Origin: an uncultured Eubacteriales bacterium | Lineage (GTDB): Bacteria > Bacillota > Clostridia > Christensenellales > Aristaeellaceae | Direction of reading: 5' to 3' | Assembly: GCA_902795275.1 (NCBI GenBank) | Contig: CADBKQ010000027.1 | Span: 1-45,982 of the forward strand | DNA length: 45,982 nt | Part shown: piece after piece, positions 24,389 through 32,338 of the stretch | Position numbering within the stretch: the stretch's first letter is position 1 | How the letters are laid out: each line of letters opens with the position of its first letter | Notes under the pieces: model-generated | Told to the model about the DNA's origin: nothing | Databases searched by the model: none | Seen by the model: the letters and a program-made list of their open reading frames with translations, nothing else | Program-made: the position numbers and the translations under genes

Positions 24389-26278
24389 ATGTGGAATACG
24401 AGCTTTGTTCTGCCCAGTCTGCTGGTGCTGGTCATCCTGCTGGCATATTATTTTTTCCGGCCTCGCCTTGCCAACCGGATGAATAAGGCGTTTTTGATCC
24501 TGATCGTAACCGACGTGGCGACGATCCTCACAGATGTATTGGCAACCCTGGCGGATGAGCAGTATGAGGCTTTGCCCCTGCCGCTGGTATCCTTGCTGAA
24601 TCTGCTCTATTTTGTATCCTTTATCGCCAGGATATTGGCCTTTTTCTATCTCACGCTGGTCGTTCTCAAGCTGGACATTCCCCGTTTCTCCTGGATCAAG
24701 CATACTGCGTCCCTTGTTTTTATCCTCTGCGAAGGGATCGTGCTTTCCAGCCCGTTTACAGGCGCGGTCTATTCGGTGGACAGCGCCGGTTATCACAGAG
24801 GGCCCTTGTACGGCATCCTGCCTGCGTGCTCCTTTTTCTATCTGGCGTTTGGCATCATCCTGCTGATCTGCTTTGGCAAGCGCACCCGGAAAAGCTTTCT
24901 CATCAGCGCTTTTGCTTTCCATTTCATCCTGATCGCCGGCAATATCGTGCGCATCCTGTATCCGCAGTATCTGGTGATGAATGTGTTCTGCCTGCTTGCG
25001 ATCCTCATCATTTTCCTTTCTTTTGAAAACCCCGATCTTTATATTACGGACCGTGGCCCCGCCTTCAACACCCGCGCCTTTACCGAATGGCTGGACGATC
25101 CGCTGCACCGAAAAAACAAAAAGGCGCTTGGGTTTGCCATCCGGAATTACAATGACGAACGCAGCATGTACGGCGGCATCCAGATGGATCAGGGTCTGGG
25201 GCTGATCATTTCCTGGCTGGTGAAGCATTTTCCGCATTTTCTGCTTTTCTATCTGCGGGGCGGCAATTTCGCGCTTGTGGGCGCTGAAAACGCGGACTGG
25301 GAAACAATACGCCGCGATATATCCGAGCGTTTCCAGCAGCCCTGGAGGGCGGAAAGCGTGGAGCTTAACCTGAACGTCACCTATGTGGAAATTGGGCTGT
25401 CCGGCCAGGATACCACCTCGGACAGGATCGTCAACACCCTGATTTACGCGCTGGATGAAGCGGGAGAAAGCGCGGATATCGAGCAGAGCGTCATGTCGCA
25501 AGAAACCCTGCAAAAGTTTGACGCCCAGATCGAAATCAAGCGCTGGCTGGATCAGGCCATCGACAACGATCAGGTTGAAGTGTTTCTGCAGCCCATCATC
25601 GACAGCCATACCCGTCAGGTGTTTTTCGCCGAAGCGCTGGCCCGCATCAGAGACGACGGCGGAAAGCTGATACCGCCCGGCTTATTTATTCCGATCGCCG
25701 AAAAAAACGGACAGATCAATCTACTGGGCGAGCAGGTTCTGCGAAAGACCTGCGCTTTTCTCCGGGAGCGTGGCGCTCAAGCTTCGGCGCTGCGGTGGAT
25801 CAACGTGAATCTTTCGCCCATCCAGTGCATGAGCAGCGGCCTGGCTCCGTTGTTTTCTTCCATCCTTCAAAAATATAACGTGCCCGTGGACAAAATCCAT
25901 CTTGAAATCACAGAGGAAGCCATGCTCAACTATGACAAGCAGGCGCGCCAAATCGAGGCGTTGCAGCGCAGCGGCTTCCAGATCGCCGTGGATGATTACG
26001 GCTCCGGCTTTTCAAATCTCCATCAGGTAAAAAGGCACGCCTTTTCTAATATTAAGCTGGATATGAGCATCGTTTGGGACTATGTCCGGGACAGAGATTC
26101 TTTGCTTCCCGCGCTGGTGCAGGCGTTTAAGCAGATGGGCTTCAGCATTACGGCGGAAGGCGTGGAGACGAAGGAAGCCGCGGACGCCTTGACGGAAATC
26201 GGCTGTGATTATCTCCAGGGTTATTATTTTTCAAAGCCTCTGCCCTTGAATGAATTTATCGAAACGTACCTGTCCTAA
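24389..26278 (+). CDS. Membrane EAL-domain protein with degenerate GGDEF (cyclic-di-GMP phosphodiesterase)
   Basis: A 629-residue protein. Residues 5-215 contain about six or seven membrane helices. Residues about 225-365 look like a degenerate GGDEF domain, with LRGGNFALV where RxGGDEF would be. Residues about 385-629 are an EAL domain with the expected residues: FAEALAR, NVNLSP, LEITEEA, VDDYGSGFSNL, IKLDM, AEGVET and QGYYFSKPL. The phosphodiesterase is therefore probably active while the cyclase is not. AAGGAGC precedes the ATG, and the gene has its own promoter. It could lower the cyclic-di-GMP made by the GGDEF protein at 36845. Confidence 0.88.
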   Translation: MWNTSFVLPSLLVLVILLAYYFFRPRLANRMNKAFLILIVTDVATILTDVLATLADEQYEALPLPLVSLLNLLYFVSFIARILAFFYLTLVVLKLDIPRFSWIKHTASLVFILCEGIVLSSPFTGAVYSVDSAGYHRGPLYGILPACSFFYLAFGIILLICFGKRTRKSFLISAFAFHFILIAGNIVRILYPQYLVMNVFCLLAILIIFLSFENPDLYITDRGPAFNTRAFTEWLDDPLHRKNKKALGFAIRNYNDERSMYGGIQMDQGLGLIISWLVKHFPHFLLFYLRGGNFALVGAENADWETIRRDISERFQQPWRAESVELNLNVTYVEIGLSGQDTTSDRIVNTLIYALDEAGESADIEQSVMSQETLQKFDAQIEIKRWLDQAIDNDQVEVFLQPIIDSHTRQVFFAEALARIRDDGGKLIPPGLFIPIAEKNGQINLLGEQVLRKTCAFLRERGAQASALRWINVNLSPIQCMSSGLAPLFSSILQKYNVPVDKIHLEITEEAMLNYDKQARQIEALQRSGFQIAVDDYGSGFSNLHQVKRHAFSNIKLDMSIVWDYVRDRDSLLPALVQAFKQMGFSITAEGVETKEAADALTEIGCDYLQGYYFSKPLPLNEFIETYLS

Positions 26279-26357
26279 TCCTCCGAAAACGGGCCCTCCC
26301 CTTCCCGCAAGGTCAATTCCAATTATGAAAACCTCTTTCATGGGAGGAATGGAAAGA

Positions 26358-27074
26358 ATGAATATCAACCTCTCTTTTCTGCTCTTTTCCCTGATCATTC
26401 TTTTGTACTGGGTCATTACGGAGCTGTTTACTTTTTTCTTCCGCTTGACGGGACTGCCGGATGAACGGGCCCGCTTTCAGGTGCTCTCGCTTTTGACGGG
26501 AACAGGTTTTACCACGCGGGAAAGCGAAGCGATCCTGACTTCCCGCCGCAGGCGCAGGCTTGCGCGCGTTACCATGCTTTTCGGTTACGTGTTCAATATC
26601 ACCATCGTATCCGCGCTGGTCAACGTGTTTTTATCCGTGAAGCTCGTCAATTTTGAACAGCAGTATGGGGGCATTCTGATACCGCTGATAACAGCCGCCA
26701 TGATCTTCATTTTTATGCGCGTGCCGAAGTTCCACGCATGGGGCGAGAATCTTCTTCGGCGTGCTGCGGATCGCGTCTTTGATCGGCAGGAGACCTTCAA
26801 CGCGGTGATGCTGATGGACTATATCGGCTCCGAAACCATCGCCCAGGTGACGCTTCGCCATATCCCGGAAGAATACCAGGGCCTCAGCCTTGCCCAAACC
26901 CAATTGCGCGCAAATACCGGTATCCTGGTCATGCTTGTGGAGCAACACGGCGGAAAGCCAATGCCCGCCCAGGCGGACACCGTGTTCCAAATTGGCGATA
27001 AGCTGACCGTTTTCGGGAATTATCACGCCATCTGCAAAACCTTCCACGCTAAAGAGCATTTCGCGGATGACTAA
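26358..27074 (+). CDS. Membrane protein with C-terminal TrkA-C (RCK_C) domain
   Basis: A 238-residue protein with one N-terminal helix (LSFLLFSLIILLYWVITEL), a cytoplasmic stretch containing SLLTGTGFTTRESE, two more helices (residues about 67-85 and 95-115), and a C-terminal RCK_C-type domain (HIPEEYQGLSLAQTQLR; GDKLTVFGNYHAI). TGFTTRESE resembles the pore-adjacent segment of Trk/Ktr potassium transporters, so a potassium- or pH-linked role is possible. GGGAGGAA at 26342-26349 fits the ATG at 26358; the earlier frame overlaps the EAL gene end and is rejected. It is probably expressed with the EAL gene. Confidence 0.7.
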   Translation: MNINLSFLLFSLIILLYWVITELFTFFFRLTGLPDERARFQVLSLLTGTGFTTRESEAILTSRRRRRLARVTMLFGYVFNITIVSALVNVFLSVKLVNFEQQYGGILIPLITAAMIFIFMRVPKFHAWGENLLRRAADRVFDRQETFNAVMLMDYIGSETIAQVTLRHIPEEYQGLSLAQTQLRANTGILVMLVEQHGGKPMPAQADTVFQIGDKLTVFGNYHAICKTFHAKEHFADD

Positions 27075-27206
27075 ATTCGGATCGAAGTGCCGGAAAACGC
27101 CCGGCACGTGAGCGGGGCGGCCTTGTTCGCCAAGGGGTTTGGCAATAATCCCCAGGCTATTCGGATGCAGGTGCATCACGCGCCGATTAAGGAAGAAAAA
27201 GCATAA
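27075..27206 (+). pseudogene. In-frame coding-like tail after a stop codon
   Basis: Directly after the TAA of the RCK_C gene the same frame continues for 43 codons to a second TAA: IRIEVPENARHVSGAALFAK followed by GFGNNPQAIRMQVHHAP. The composition is protein-like and the ending KEEKA is lysine-rich. No start or ribosome-binding site is seen. It may be the tail of a lost gene joined here, or the original tail of the upstream gene behind a new stop. I do not recognise the family. Confidence 0.4.
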
Positions 27207-27251
27207 GAAATAAAACAGAAAAATGATTTTGGTCAGATTGGCTTCTGCCTC

Positions 27252-27295
27252 TTGACTTAAAGTTTACTCTAAGGTTTATGATCCAATTATTGGAT
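27252..27295 (+). promoter_or_regulatory. MerR-type promoter with overlapping palindrome, copy 2
   Basis: TTGACT (27252-27257), a 19-bp spacer with the dyad CTTAAAGTTTACTCTAAGG and TATGAT (27277-27282). The palindrome ATCCAATTATTGGAT (27281-27295) overlaps the -10 exactly as in copy 1. It drives the hydrolase, aldo/keto reductase, nitroreductase and GH10 run. Confidence 0.82.
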
Positions 27296-27338
27296 ATATT
27301 TGATCCGATACTGACTGTATGGTAAGGAGTGCAGAACG

Positions 27339-28328
27339 ATGGCTTATGAAAACGAAACCTTGGGCGCGCTGCTGAGCGACCCGCGCATCGCCCCCATTGC
27401 CGCCGAAGCGATCCGGAACAGGGATCTGAAAGAAGAACCTCTGTGGGACAAAACGCTTACGCAAATTCGGACGGAGCACTTTTTTACAAGCGATATCGGG
27501 CGCGGGATGGTACGCTTGTACCAGGCGGCTGAAACAGGCGCGTGGTATTATCCGCTGTACACAGAGAAAGAATGTGCGCAGGAACCGGCGCGGAAGGGCA
27601 CCAATATCGTCTGGTTCCCCTCGGACGATCCTAAAGCTTCTGAACGTCCTTTTATTTTCCTGGTGCCGGGCGGCGGATTCGTCAACGTGTGGAACCTGAC
27701 GGAGGGCTGGCCCATTGCGGAGCAGTTCAACCGCTGGGGCTATCATGTGTTCATTCTGACGTATCAGGTGGACGGCGCGGAAAAACTGCTGGAAAAGAAT
27801 ATGGAGGATTTTTCCCGGGCGCTGGGCTTCATCCGGGAAAACGAAGCGCGCTTCCACGTAAAAGGAGATCGGTATATCACCTGCGGCTTCTCCGCTGGCG
27901 GGTATCTGGTGTGCCTGTGGAACACGAAGTTGGGTTACGCGGCTTACGGCTTCCCCAAGCCTCAGGCGGTTTTTCCCGTTTATCCCGTCACCAGCTTGAA
28001 GGAAAGGATCCGCTACGGCTCCGCCGATTTGGCGTCCGCCATCCGGCTTTACGGCTGTTCCCTGGAGGAGGCGGCGCGCACTTCCTACGAAATCCCCGAG
28101 CACGCGGAGGGCTTCCCGCCCTGCGCCATCTTCCTGGCAGCCGGGGATGAATTGGTGAATCCTGAAAACTCCCGTCTGCTGGCCGCGGCGCTGGACAGGC
28201 TGCATATTCCTTGCATGATGGAGATCGGCGCGTCCGGCGGCCACGGCTTTGCGGACGGCAGCGGCATGTGCATGGCCGGATGGACGAAGCGGGCGGTTTC
28301 CTGGTATGAAGCCATGGCCCTCTCCTGA
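27339..28328 (+). CDS. Alpha/beta hydrolase (carboxylesterase-type)
   Basis: A 329-residue protein with an alpha/beta-hydrolase core: FLVPGGGFVNVWN supplies the oxyanion-hole HGGG-type motif, ITCGFSAGGYL the nucleophilic serine, AAGDELVNPENS the acid and GHGFADGS the histidine. The first about 90 residues form an extra N-terminal region (ALLSDPRIAPIAAEAIRNRD). GGTAAGGAGTGC stands before the ATG. Being first after the MerR-type promoter and followed by two reductases, it likely detoxifies or recycles an ester; xylan de-acetylation is another possibility because GH10 is in the same run. Confidence 0.85.
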   Translation: MAYENETLGALLSDPRIAPIAAEAIRNRDLKEEPLWDKTLTQIRTEHFFTSDIGRGMVRLYQAAETGAWYYPLYTEKECAQEPARKGTNIVWFPSDDPKASERPFIFLVPGGGFVNVWNLTEGWPIAEQFNRWGYHVFILTYQVDGAEKLLEKNMEDFSRALGFIRENEARFHVKGDRYITCGFSAGGYLVCLWNTKLGYAAYGFPKPQAVFPVYPVTSLKERIRYGSADLASAIRLYGCSLEEAARTSYEIPEHAEGFPPCAIFLAAGDELVNPENSRLLAAALDRLHIPCMMEIGASGGHGFADGSGMCMAGWTKRAVSWYEAMALS

Positions 28329-28391
28329 GCGGGCGGAGCAAAAATAGAAGTGCGGAATCATGGAAGCGATGAAAGAAAGGAAGACGGAGCA

Positions 28392-29516
28392 ATGAGTATT
28401 CAATTGGATACCATGCCGAAGTTAGGCTTCGGGCTGATGCGGCTGCCTGAAAAGGAAGGGAAAATCGACATCGAGCATGTCTGTCATATGGTGGACGCCT
28501 ACATGCGGGCGGGGATGAATTACTTTGACACCGCCTATGTGTATCACGGCGGCAATTCTGAAAAGGCCATCAAGGAAGCGCTGGTCAAGCGGTATCCCCG
28601 GGATCGGTTCATGCTGGCCACCAAGCTGCCCGCCTGGTGCATGAAAAATGAGGATGACCGGGATCGGATTTTCAACGAACAGCTGGAACGGTGCGGCGTG
28701 GATTACTTCGATTTCTATCTGCTCCATTCCATCGAGGACGGCGGGAACGGCGAAACCTACGAAAGGCTTAACTGCTACAACTGGGGCCTGCAAAAGAAGG
28801 CGGAAGGTAAGATCAGGCATTTCGGCTTCTCCTTCCACGGAAGCCCGGCTTACCTGACCCAAATCCTGAACGCCCATCCCGAAATCGAATTCGTTCAAAT
28901 TCAATTGAATTACGCTGACTGGAAGAACCCGGTGGTTCGTTCCGGGGAGCTGTACGAGATCCTGCACAGCCGGAATATTCCCATGATCATCATGGAGCCG
29001 GTGAAGGGCGGCACCCTGGCCAAGCTGACGCCGGAATTGGAAGCCATGTACAAGGCGGTTCGGCCCGACGCTTCCATCGCTTCCTGGGCGCTGCGCTTCG
29101 TGGGCTCTCTGCCCGGCGTGATGACCATTCTTTCAGGCATGAGCACGGAAGAACAGATGAGGGACAATATCGGCACGTTCGCGCACTTTGAACCGCTGAC
29201 GGAAGACGAAAAAGCGCTGGTTGAAAAGGTAAAAACCATCATGCTGAACGTGCCGCAGATCGGCTGCACCTCCTGCCGGTACTGCACGCCCGGCTGCCCC
29301 ATGAACATTGCCATTCCCGACGTGTTCCGCGCCGTCAATACCATGAATCTGTACGGCGACGTGTTCCGGCCCAAGGCGTTTTACGGCGGACTGATCGGCC
29401 AGGGGCACGGGCGCGCCTCGGCGTGCATCGCATGCGGACAGTGCGAGGGCGTGTGTCCCCAGCATCTGCCGATCATTGAGCTGCTCAGGGAAGCGTCCGC
29501 CAAGCTGGACGCTTGA
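28392..29516 (+). CDS. Aldo/keto reductase with C-terminal 4Fe-4S ferredoxin domain
   Basis: A 374-residue protein. The TIM-barrel part begins LGFGLMRLPEKEG, has the catalytic YFDTAYVYHGG (Asp, Tyr), MLATKLP (Lys) and DFYLLHSI (His). The C-terminal part carries two cysteine clusters, CTSCRYCTPGCPMNI and CIACGQCEGVCPQHLPI, for two 4Fe-4S centres. The frame opens at 28350, but the ATG at 28392 with ACGGAGCA before it starts at the conserved MSIQLDTMPKLGFG. It lies 63 bp after the hydrolase and 29 bp before the nitroreductase. Confidence 0.92.
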   Translation: MSIQLDTMPKLGFGLMRLPEKEGKIDIEHVCHMVDAYMRAGMNYFDTAYVYHGGNSEKAIKEALVKRYPRDRFMLATKLPAWCMKNEDDRDRIFNEQLERCGVDYFDFYLLHSIEDGGNGETYERLNCYNWGLQKKAEGKIRHFGFSFHGSPAYLTQILNAHPEIEFVQIQLNYADWKNPVVRSGELYEILHSRNIPMIIMEPVKGGTLAKLTPELEAMYKAVRPDASIASWALRFVGSLPGVMTILSGMSTEEQMRDNIGTFAHFEPLTEDEKALVEKVKTIMLNVPQIGCTSCRYCTPGCPMNIAIPDVFRAVNTMNLYGDVFRPKAFYGGLIGQGHGRASACIACGQCEGVCPQHLPIIELLREASAKLDA

Positions 29517-29545
29517 CAAAGGTTCAGAGAAAGAAGGGAACAACG

Positions 29546-30073
29546 ATGGAATTCAAAGAATTGATGATGGCCCGGCGCAGCGTCCGCGGATACAGCGCGG
29601 GGATCGATCACGAAACGCTCGTTGAGATTCTCAAACAGGCCCAGCAAGCCCCCTCCTGGAAGAACCAGCAGACTTCCCGCTGCTATGCGGTGGAAACGCC
29701 GGAAATCCTGGAAGACCTCCGTGCGTCCGCACTGCCTTCTTTTAACCAAAACAGTTCCGCCCATGCCGCGCTGATCGTGACCACCTATGTAAAGAACGTG
29801 GTGGGCTTCAATGGAGAAACCCCCGTCAACGAAATCGGAAACGGCTGGGGCGCGTATGACCTGGGCCTGCATGACGCTTATCTTACGCTGGCCGCCGCAA
29901 ACGCCGGATATGATACCCTGATTATGGGGATACGGGACGCCGATGTGATCCGGGAAAAGCTTCGCATCCCGGAAAACGAAGAAATCATGTCCGTCATTGC
30001 GGTTGGCAAACGCAGCGCGGAACCGTCTGTGCGGCCTCGCAAGGAGCTGGATGAAGTCGTCCGTTTTTTCTGA
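29546..30073 (+). CDS. Nitroreductase-family FMN oxidoreductase
   Basis: A 175-residue protein with the family start MEFKELMMARRSVRGYS, the FMN-binding APSWKNQQTSR block and a C-terminal SVIAVGKRS near the flavin phosphate site. AAGAAGGGAACAACG precedes the ATG at 29546; the frame upstream overlaps the aldo/keto reductase end and is not used. It forms a redox cassette with its upstream neighbour; MerR-controlled reductase pairs of this kind commonly handle electrophile stress. Confidence 0.88.
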   Translation: MEFKELMMARRSVRGYSAGIDHETLVEILKQAQQAPSWKNQQTSRCYAVETPEILEDLRASALPSFNQNSSAHAALIVTTYVKNVVGFNGETPVNEIGNGWGAYDLGLHDAYLTLAAANAGYDTLIMGIRDADVIREKLRIPENEEIMSVIAVGKRSAEPSVRPRKELDEVVRFF

Positions 30074-30108
30074 CGGAATTTTTGATGCTGGCTAAAGGAG
30101 AAAAGAAC

Positions 30109-31215
30109 ATGAGCGAAGTCTTTTCCCTGGCAAAAGCGTATGAAAAATATTTCAAAGTCGGCGCGGCGGTATCTTCTTTCGGTCTTTCTGCGTATCACAG
30201 CCTGCTCCTTGAGCATTTCAGCAGCCTGACGCCGGAGAACGAAATGAAGTACGCGCTGACGGAACCGGAAGAGGGACAGTTTCAATTTGAGTGGGCGGAC
30301 ACCATCGTTGCTATGGCGCGTCAAATGGGCGTGAAGGTTCGCGCCCACGCGCCCGTATGGCACAACCAGACGCCCGCCTGGATGTATCGGGACGGAGACA
30401 GTCCCGCTTCCCCCGAACTGATTTATGCCCGCATCGACGCCCACAGCAAGGCGATATGCCAGCGCTACAACGGGGACGTTTACGCCTGGGACGTGGTCAA
30501 CGAAGCCACCCGGGACGATCCCCTCGACCCGGCGAAAGCGCCGGACGAAAGCCCCGTCTATCGGAACAGCGATTATTATAAGCTCTGCGGGGCCGGTTTT
30601 ATCGAGGCGGCTTTCCGCTCCATGGACAGGTACGCCGCCCCGGACGCCCAGCTTTTCTACAACGATTACAACGAATGTATGCCGGAAAAGCGGGAACGCA
30701 TCGTCACGCTGATCCGCAATCTTCGGGAGAAGGGCTGCCGCGTGGACGGTATGGGCATGCAGCAGCATTATTTCGCGGCCCCGGATTACGACGAGCTCAA
30801 GCGATCCATTGAAATCTACGCGAGCCTGGGCCTGCGCATCCATATAACGGAGCTGGACGTTTCCATGATGGCCACACTGAACCGGAGCGACAGACGGCTC
30901 AAGCCAGGTGACCCAGGCTTTGAGGAATACGTTCGGGAGGCCCTGCGGGCGACGCCCGAAAAGCTGGATAAGATCAACGAAATCTATGTAAAGCTGTTTG
31001 AGGTTTACCGGAGCTATGCCGATGTGATCGACTGCGTCACCACCTGGGGCGTGGCGGACGACAGGACGTGGCTGGACGGCTTTGGCATGAACCGAAACCT
31101 GCCCAAGATCAAGCAGCATCCCCTGTTGTTTGATGAAAACAGGCAGGCAAAACCCTGCGTATATCAACTCATAGATGCAGCAGAGCAAAACAGCATCTGT
31201 ATGATCCGCCCATGA
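30109..31215 (+). CDS. Family 10 glycoside hydrolase (endo-1,4-beta-xylanase), cytoplasmic
   Basis: A 368-residue single-domain GH10 enzyme. TPENEMKYALTEPEEGQF, VRAHAPVWHNQTPAWM, VVNEAT with Glu132 as acid/base, and HITELDVS with Glu248 as nucleophile are all present, and TWGVADDRTWL is the typical late motif. There is no signal peptide or binding module, so it probably acts on imported xylo-oligosaccharides. AAAGGAG precedes the ATG at 30109. The stop overlaps the next small frame by four bases. Confidence 0.93.
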   Translation: MSEVFSLAKAYEKYFKVGAAVSSFGLSAYHSLLLEHFSSLTPENEMKYALTEPEEGQFQFEWADTIVAMARQMGVKVRAHAPVWHNQTPAWMYRDGDSPASPELIYARIDAHSKAICQRYNGDVYAWDVVNEATRDDPLDPAKAPDESPVYRNSDYYKLCGAGFIEAAFRSMDRYAAPDAQLFYNDYNECMPEKRERIVTLIRNLREKGCRVDGMGMQQHYFAAPDYDELKRSIEIYASLGLRIHITELDVSMMATLNRSDRRLKPGDPGFEEYVREALRATPEKLDKINEIYVKLFEVYRSYADVIDCVTTWGVADDRTWLDGFGMNRNLPKIKQHPLLFDENRQAKPCVYQLIDAAEQNSICMIRP

Positions 31216-31547
31216 AGATCAATTACAACTCGATATATCAAAGATATATGAAATCCGTCAGGGAGACGCTGCAAAAGCATAACATGGTCAACCATTATGA
31301 TTATTCTGACACAATTGTCAATCGGCGCTTAGAAGCAATTGACAGTTGGCGGGACAGGATCATTGAAAGATACAAAACCCTGCCTGGCTTTTTTGACCCA
31401 TACATTAACATATCCATTTTTACAAAGATCAATCTCAACCTCTTCGGCTCGGTTAACATCGTAGAGTATCATCATTTCATCCTGCTTGCCGCCGCGTTGT
31501 GGTATCTTGACCGGGTGACCGTAGGAAGCGATGACATCATCATCTGA
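31212..31547 (+). CDS. Doubtful hypothetical frame abutting the IS remnant
   Basis: The 111-residue frame starts at an ATGA overlap with the GH10 stop and begins MKINYNSIYQRYMKSVRETL. The first about 90 residues read like a helical protein, while the last about 15 lie antisense to transposase sequence. No ribosome-binding site is present. It may be a gene cut by the IS1380-type element, or chance. I do not recognise a family. Confidence 0.3.
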   Translation: MKINYNSIYQRYMKSVRETLQKHNMVNHYDYSDTIVNRRLEAIDSWRDRIIERYKTLPGFFDPYINISIFTKINLNLFGSVNIVEYHHFILLAAALWYLDRVTVGSDDIII

Positions 31548-32207
31548 CCATCCCAGGTTGGTCCAGAACATGTTCAGTTCAACGTCCGGGATCATGAGAA
31601 TCTGCCCGTTCTTGTCAATGGTGCGTTCAATGATTTCGTAGACGATTCGCATTCCCATCGTCTTCATTTCGCCGGAATTGGTCTTGTAAGATACATCTTT
31701 CCAAGTCGTCCCCACATACACATCTTTCCCGGGACGTGGATGGCGGATATCTTTGCAGCAGCCGCGCAGTTCATTCAGCCAGCCTTCCCTGGATTCCTTG
31801 CGTGGATTTCGTTTGACGATGAACCAGGAACCATCCTCAATCAATATTCCCAGATTCTCCGCAGCATCATTCCCTGAATCCATCCGGATCAGCAGTGGCT
31901 TGTCGGTCATGCGGTGTGATACCGCCAGGGTTTCCCTCAGAAACTCTGGCGTATGGGCCTGACAGTGCTGTTTTCCTTCCCTGAGTTCAATGTTTGCCAT
32001 GAAGCCTTCTGTTCCGATGTAAGCCACCATGGGCGCATACCCGTCAAAACCTTTGTATGTCCGGGATACCCCTTCCTTCATCGTTTTAGAATTATCGAAA
32101 GGAGTCACATCCATGTCCACAGGAACCTCGCCTCCGGGCAATTCGCCAGGACGAGGGCTTGAAAACACTACATTTTCAGCACCTGTTGGGTGTTTTTCTG
32201 CGGTACT
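31329..32207 (-). mobile_element. IS1380-family transposase remnant, broken at both ends
   Basis: The reverse-strand frame (31329-32168, GTG-initiated if translated) contains the DDE transposase core of IS1380-type elements: VPVDMDVTPFDNSKT, GFDGYAPMVAYIGTEGFMAN, LLIRMDSGNDAAEN, FIVKRNPRKES and VELNMFWTNLGWSDDDVIAS. In-frame similarity continues upstream only to a TGA near 32207, so roughly the first 130 residues of a 430-450-residue transposase are missing. After DDVIASY (about 31510) the normal tail is replaced by unrelated sequence. No terminal inverted repeats could be matched. The 32208-32338 segment between this and the pyrophosphatase-like gene shows nothing further. Confidence 0.75.
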
Positions 32208-32338
32208 GGATCATGTGCTTCGAAACCAATGATTTCAACGGGTCTGACTGATTGTCAAGCTTCGAGTTTCACGGATTCAGGTAGAAATGAGCGTAATTGC
32301 TCGGTCGTACAGACAGCTTCTAAAAATGGCTGTTCGCT

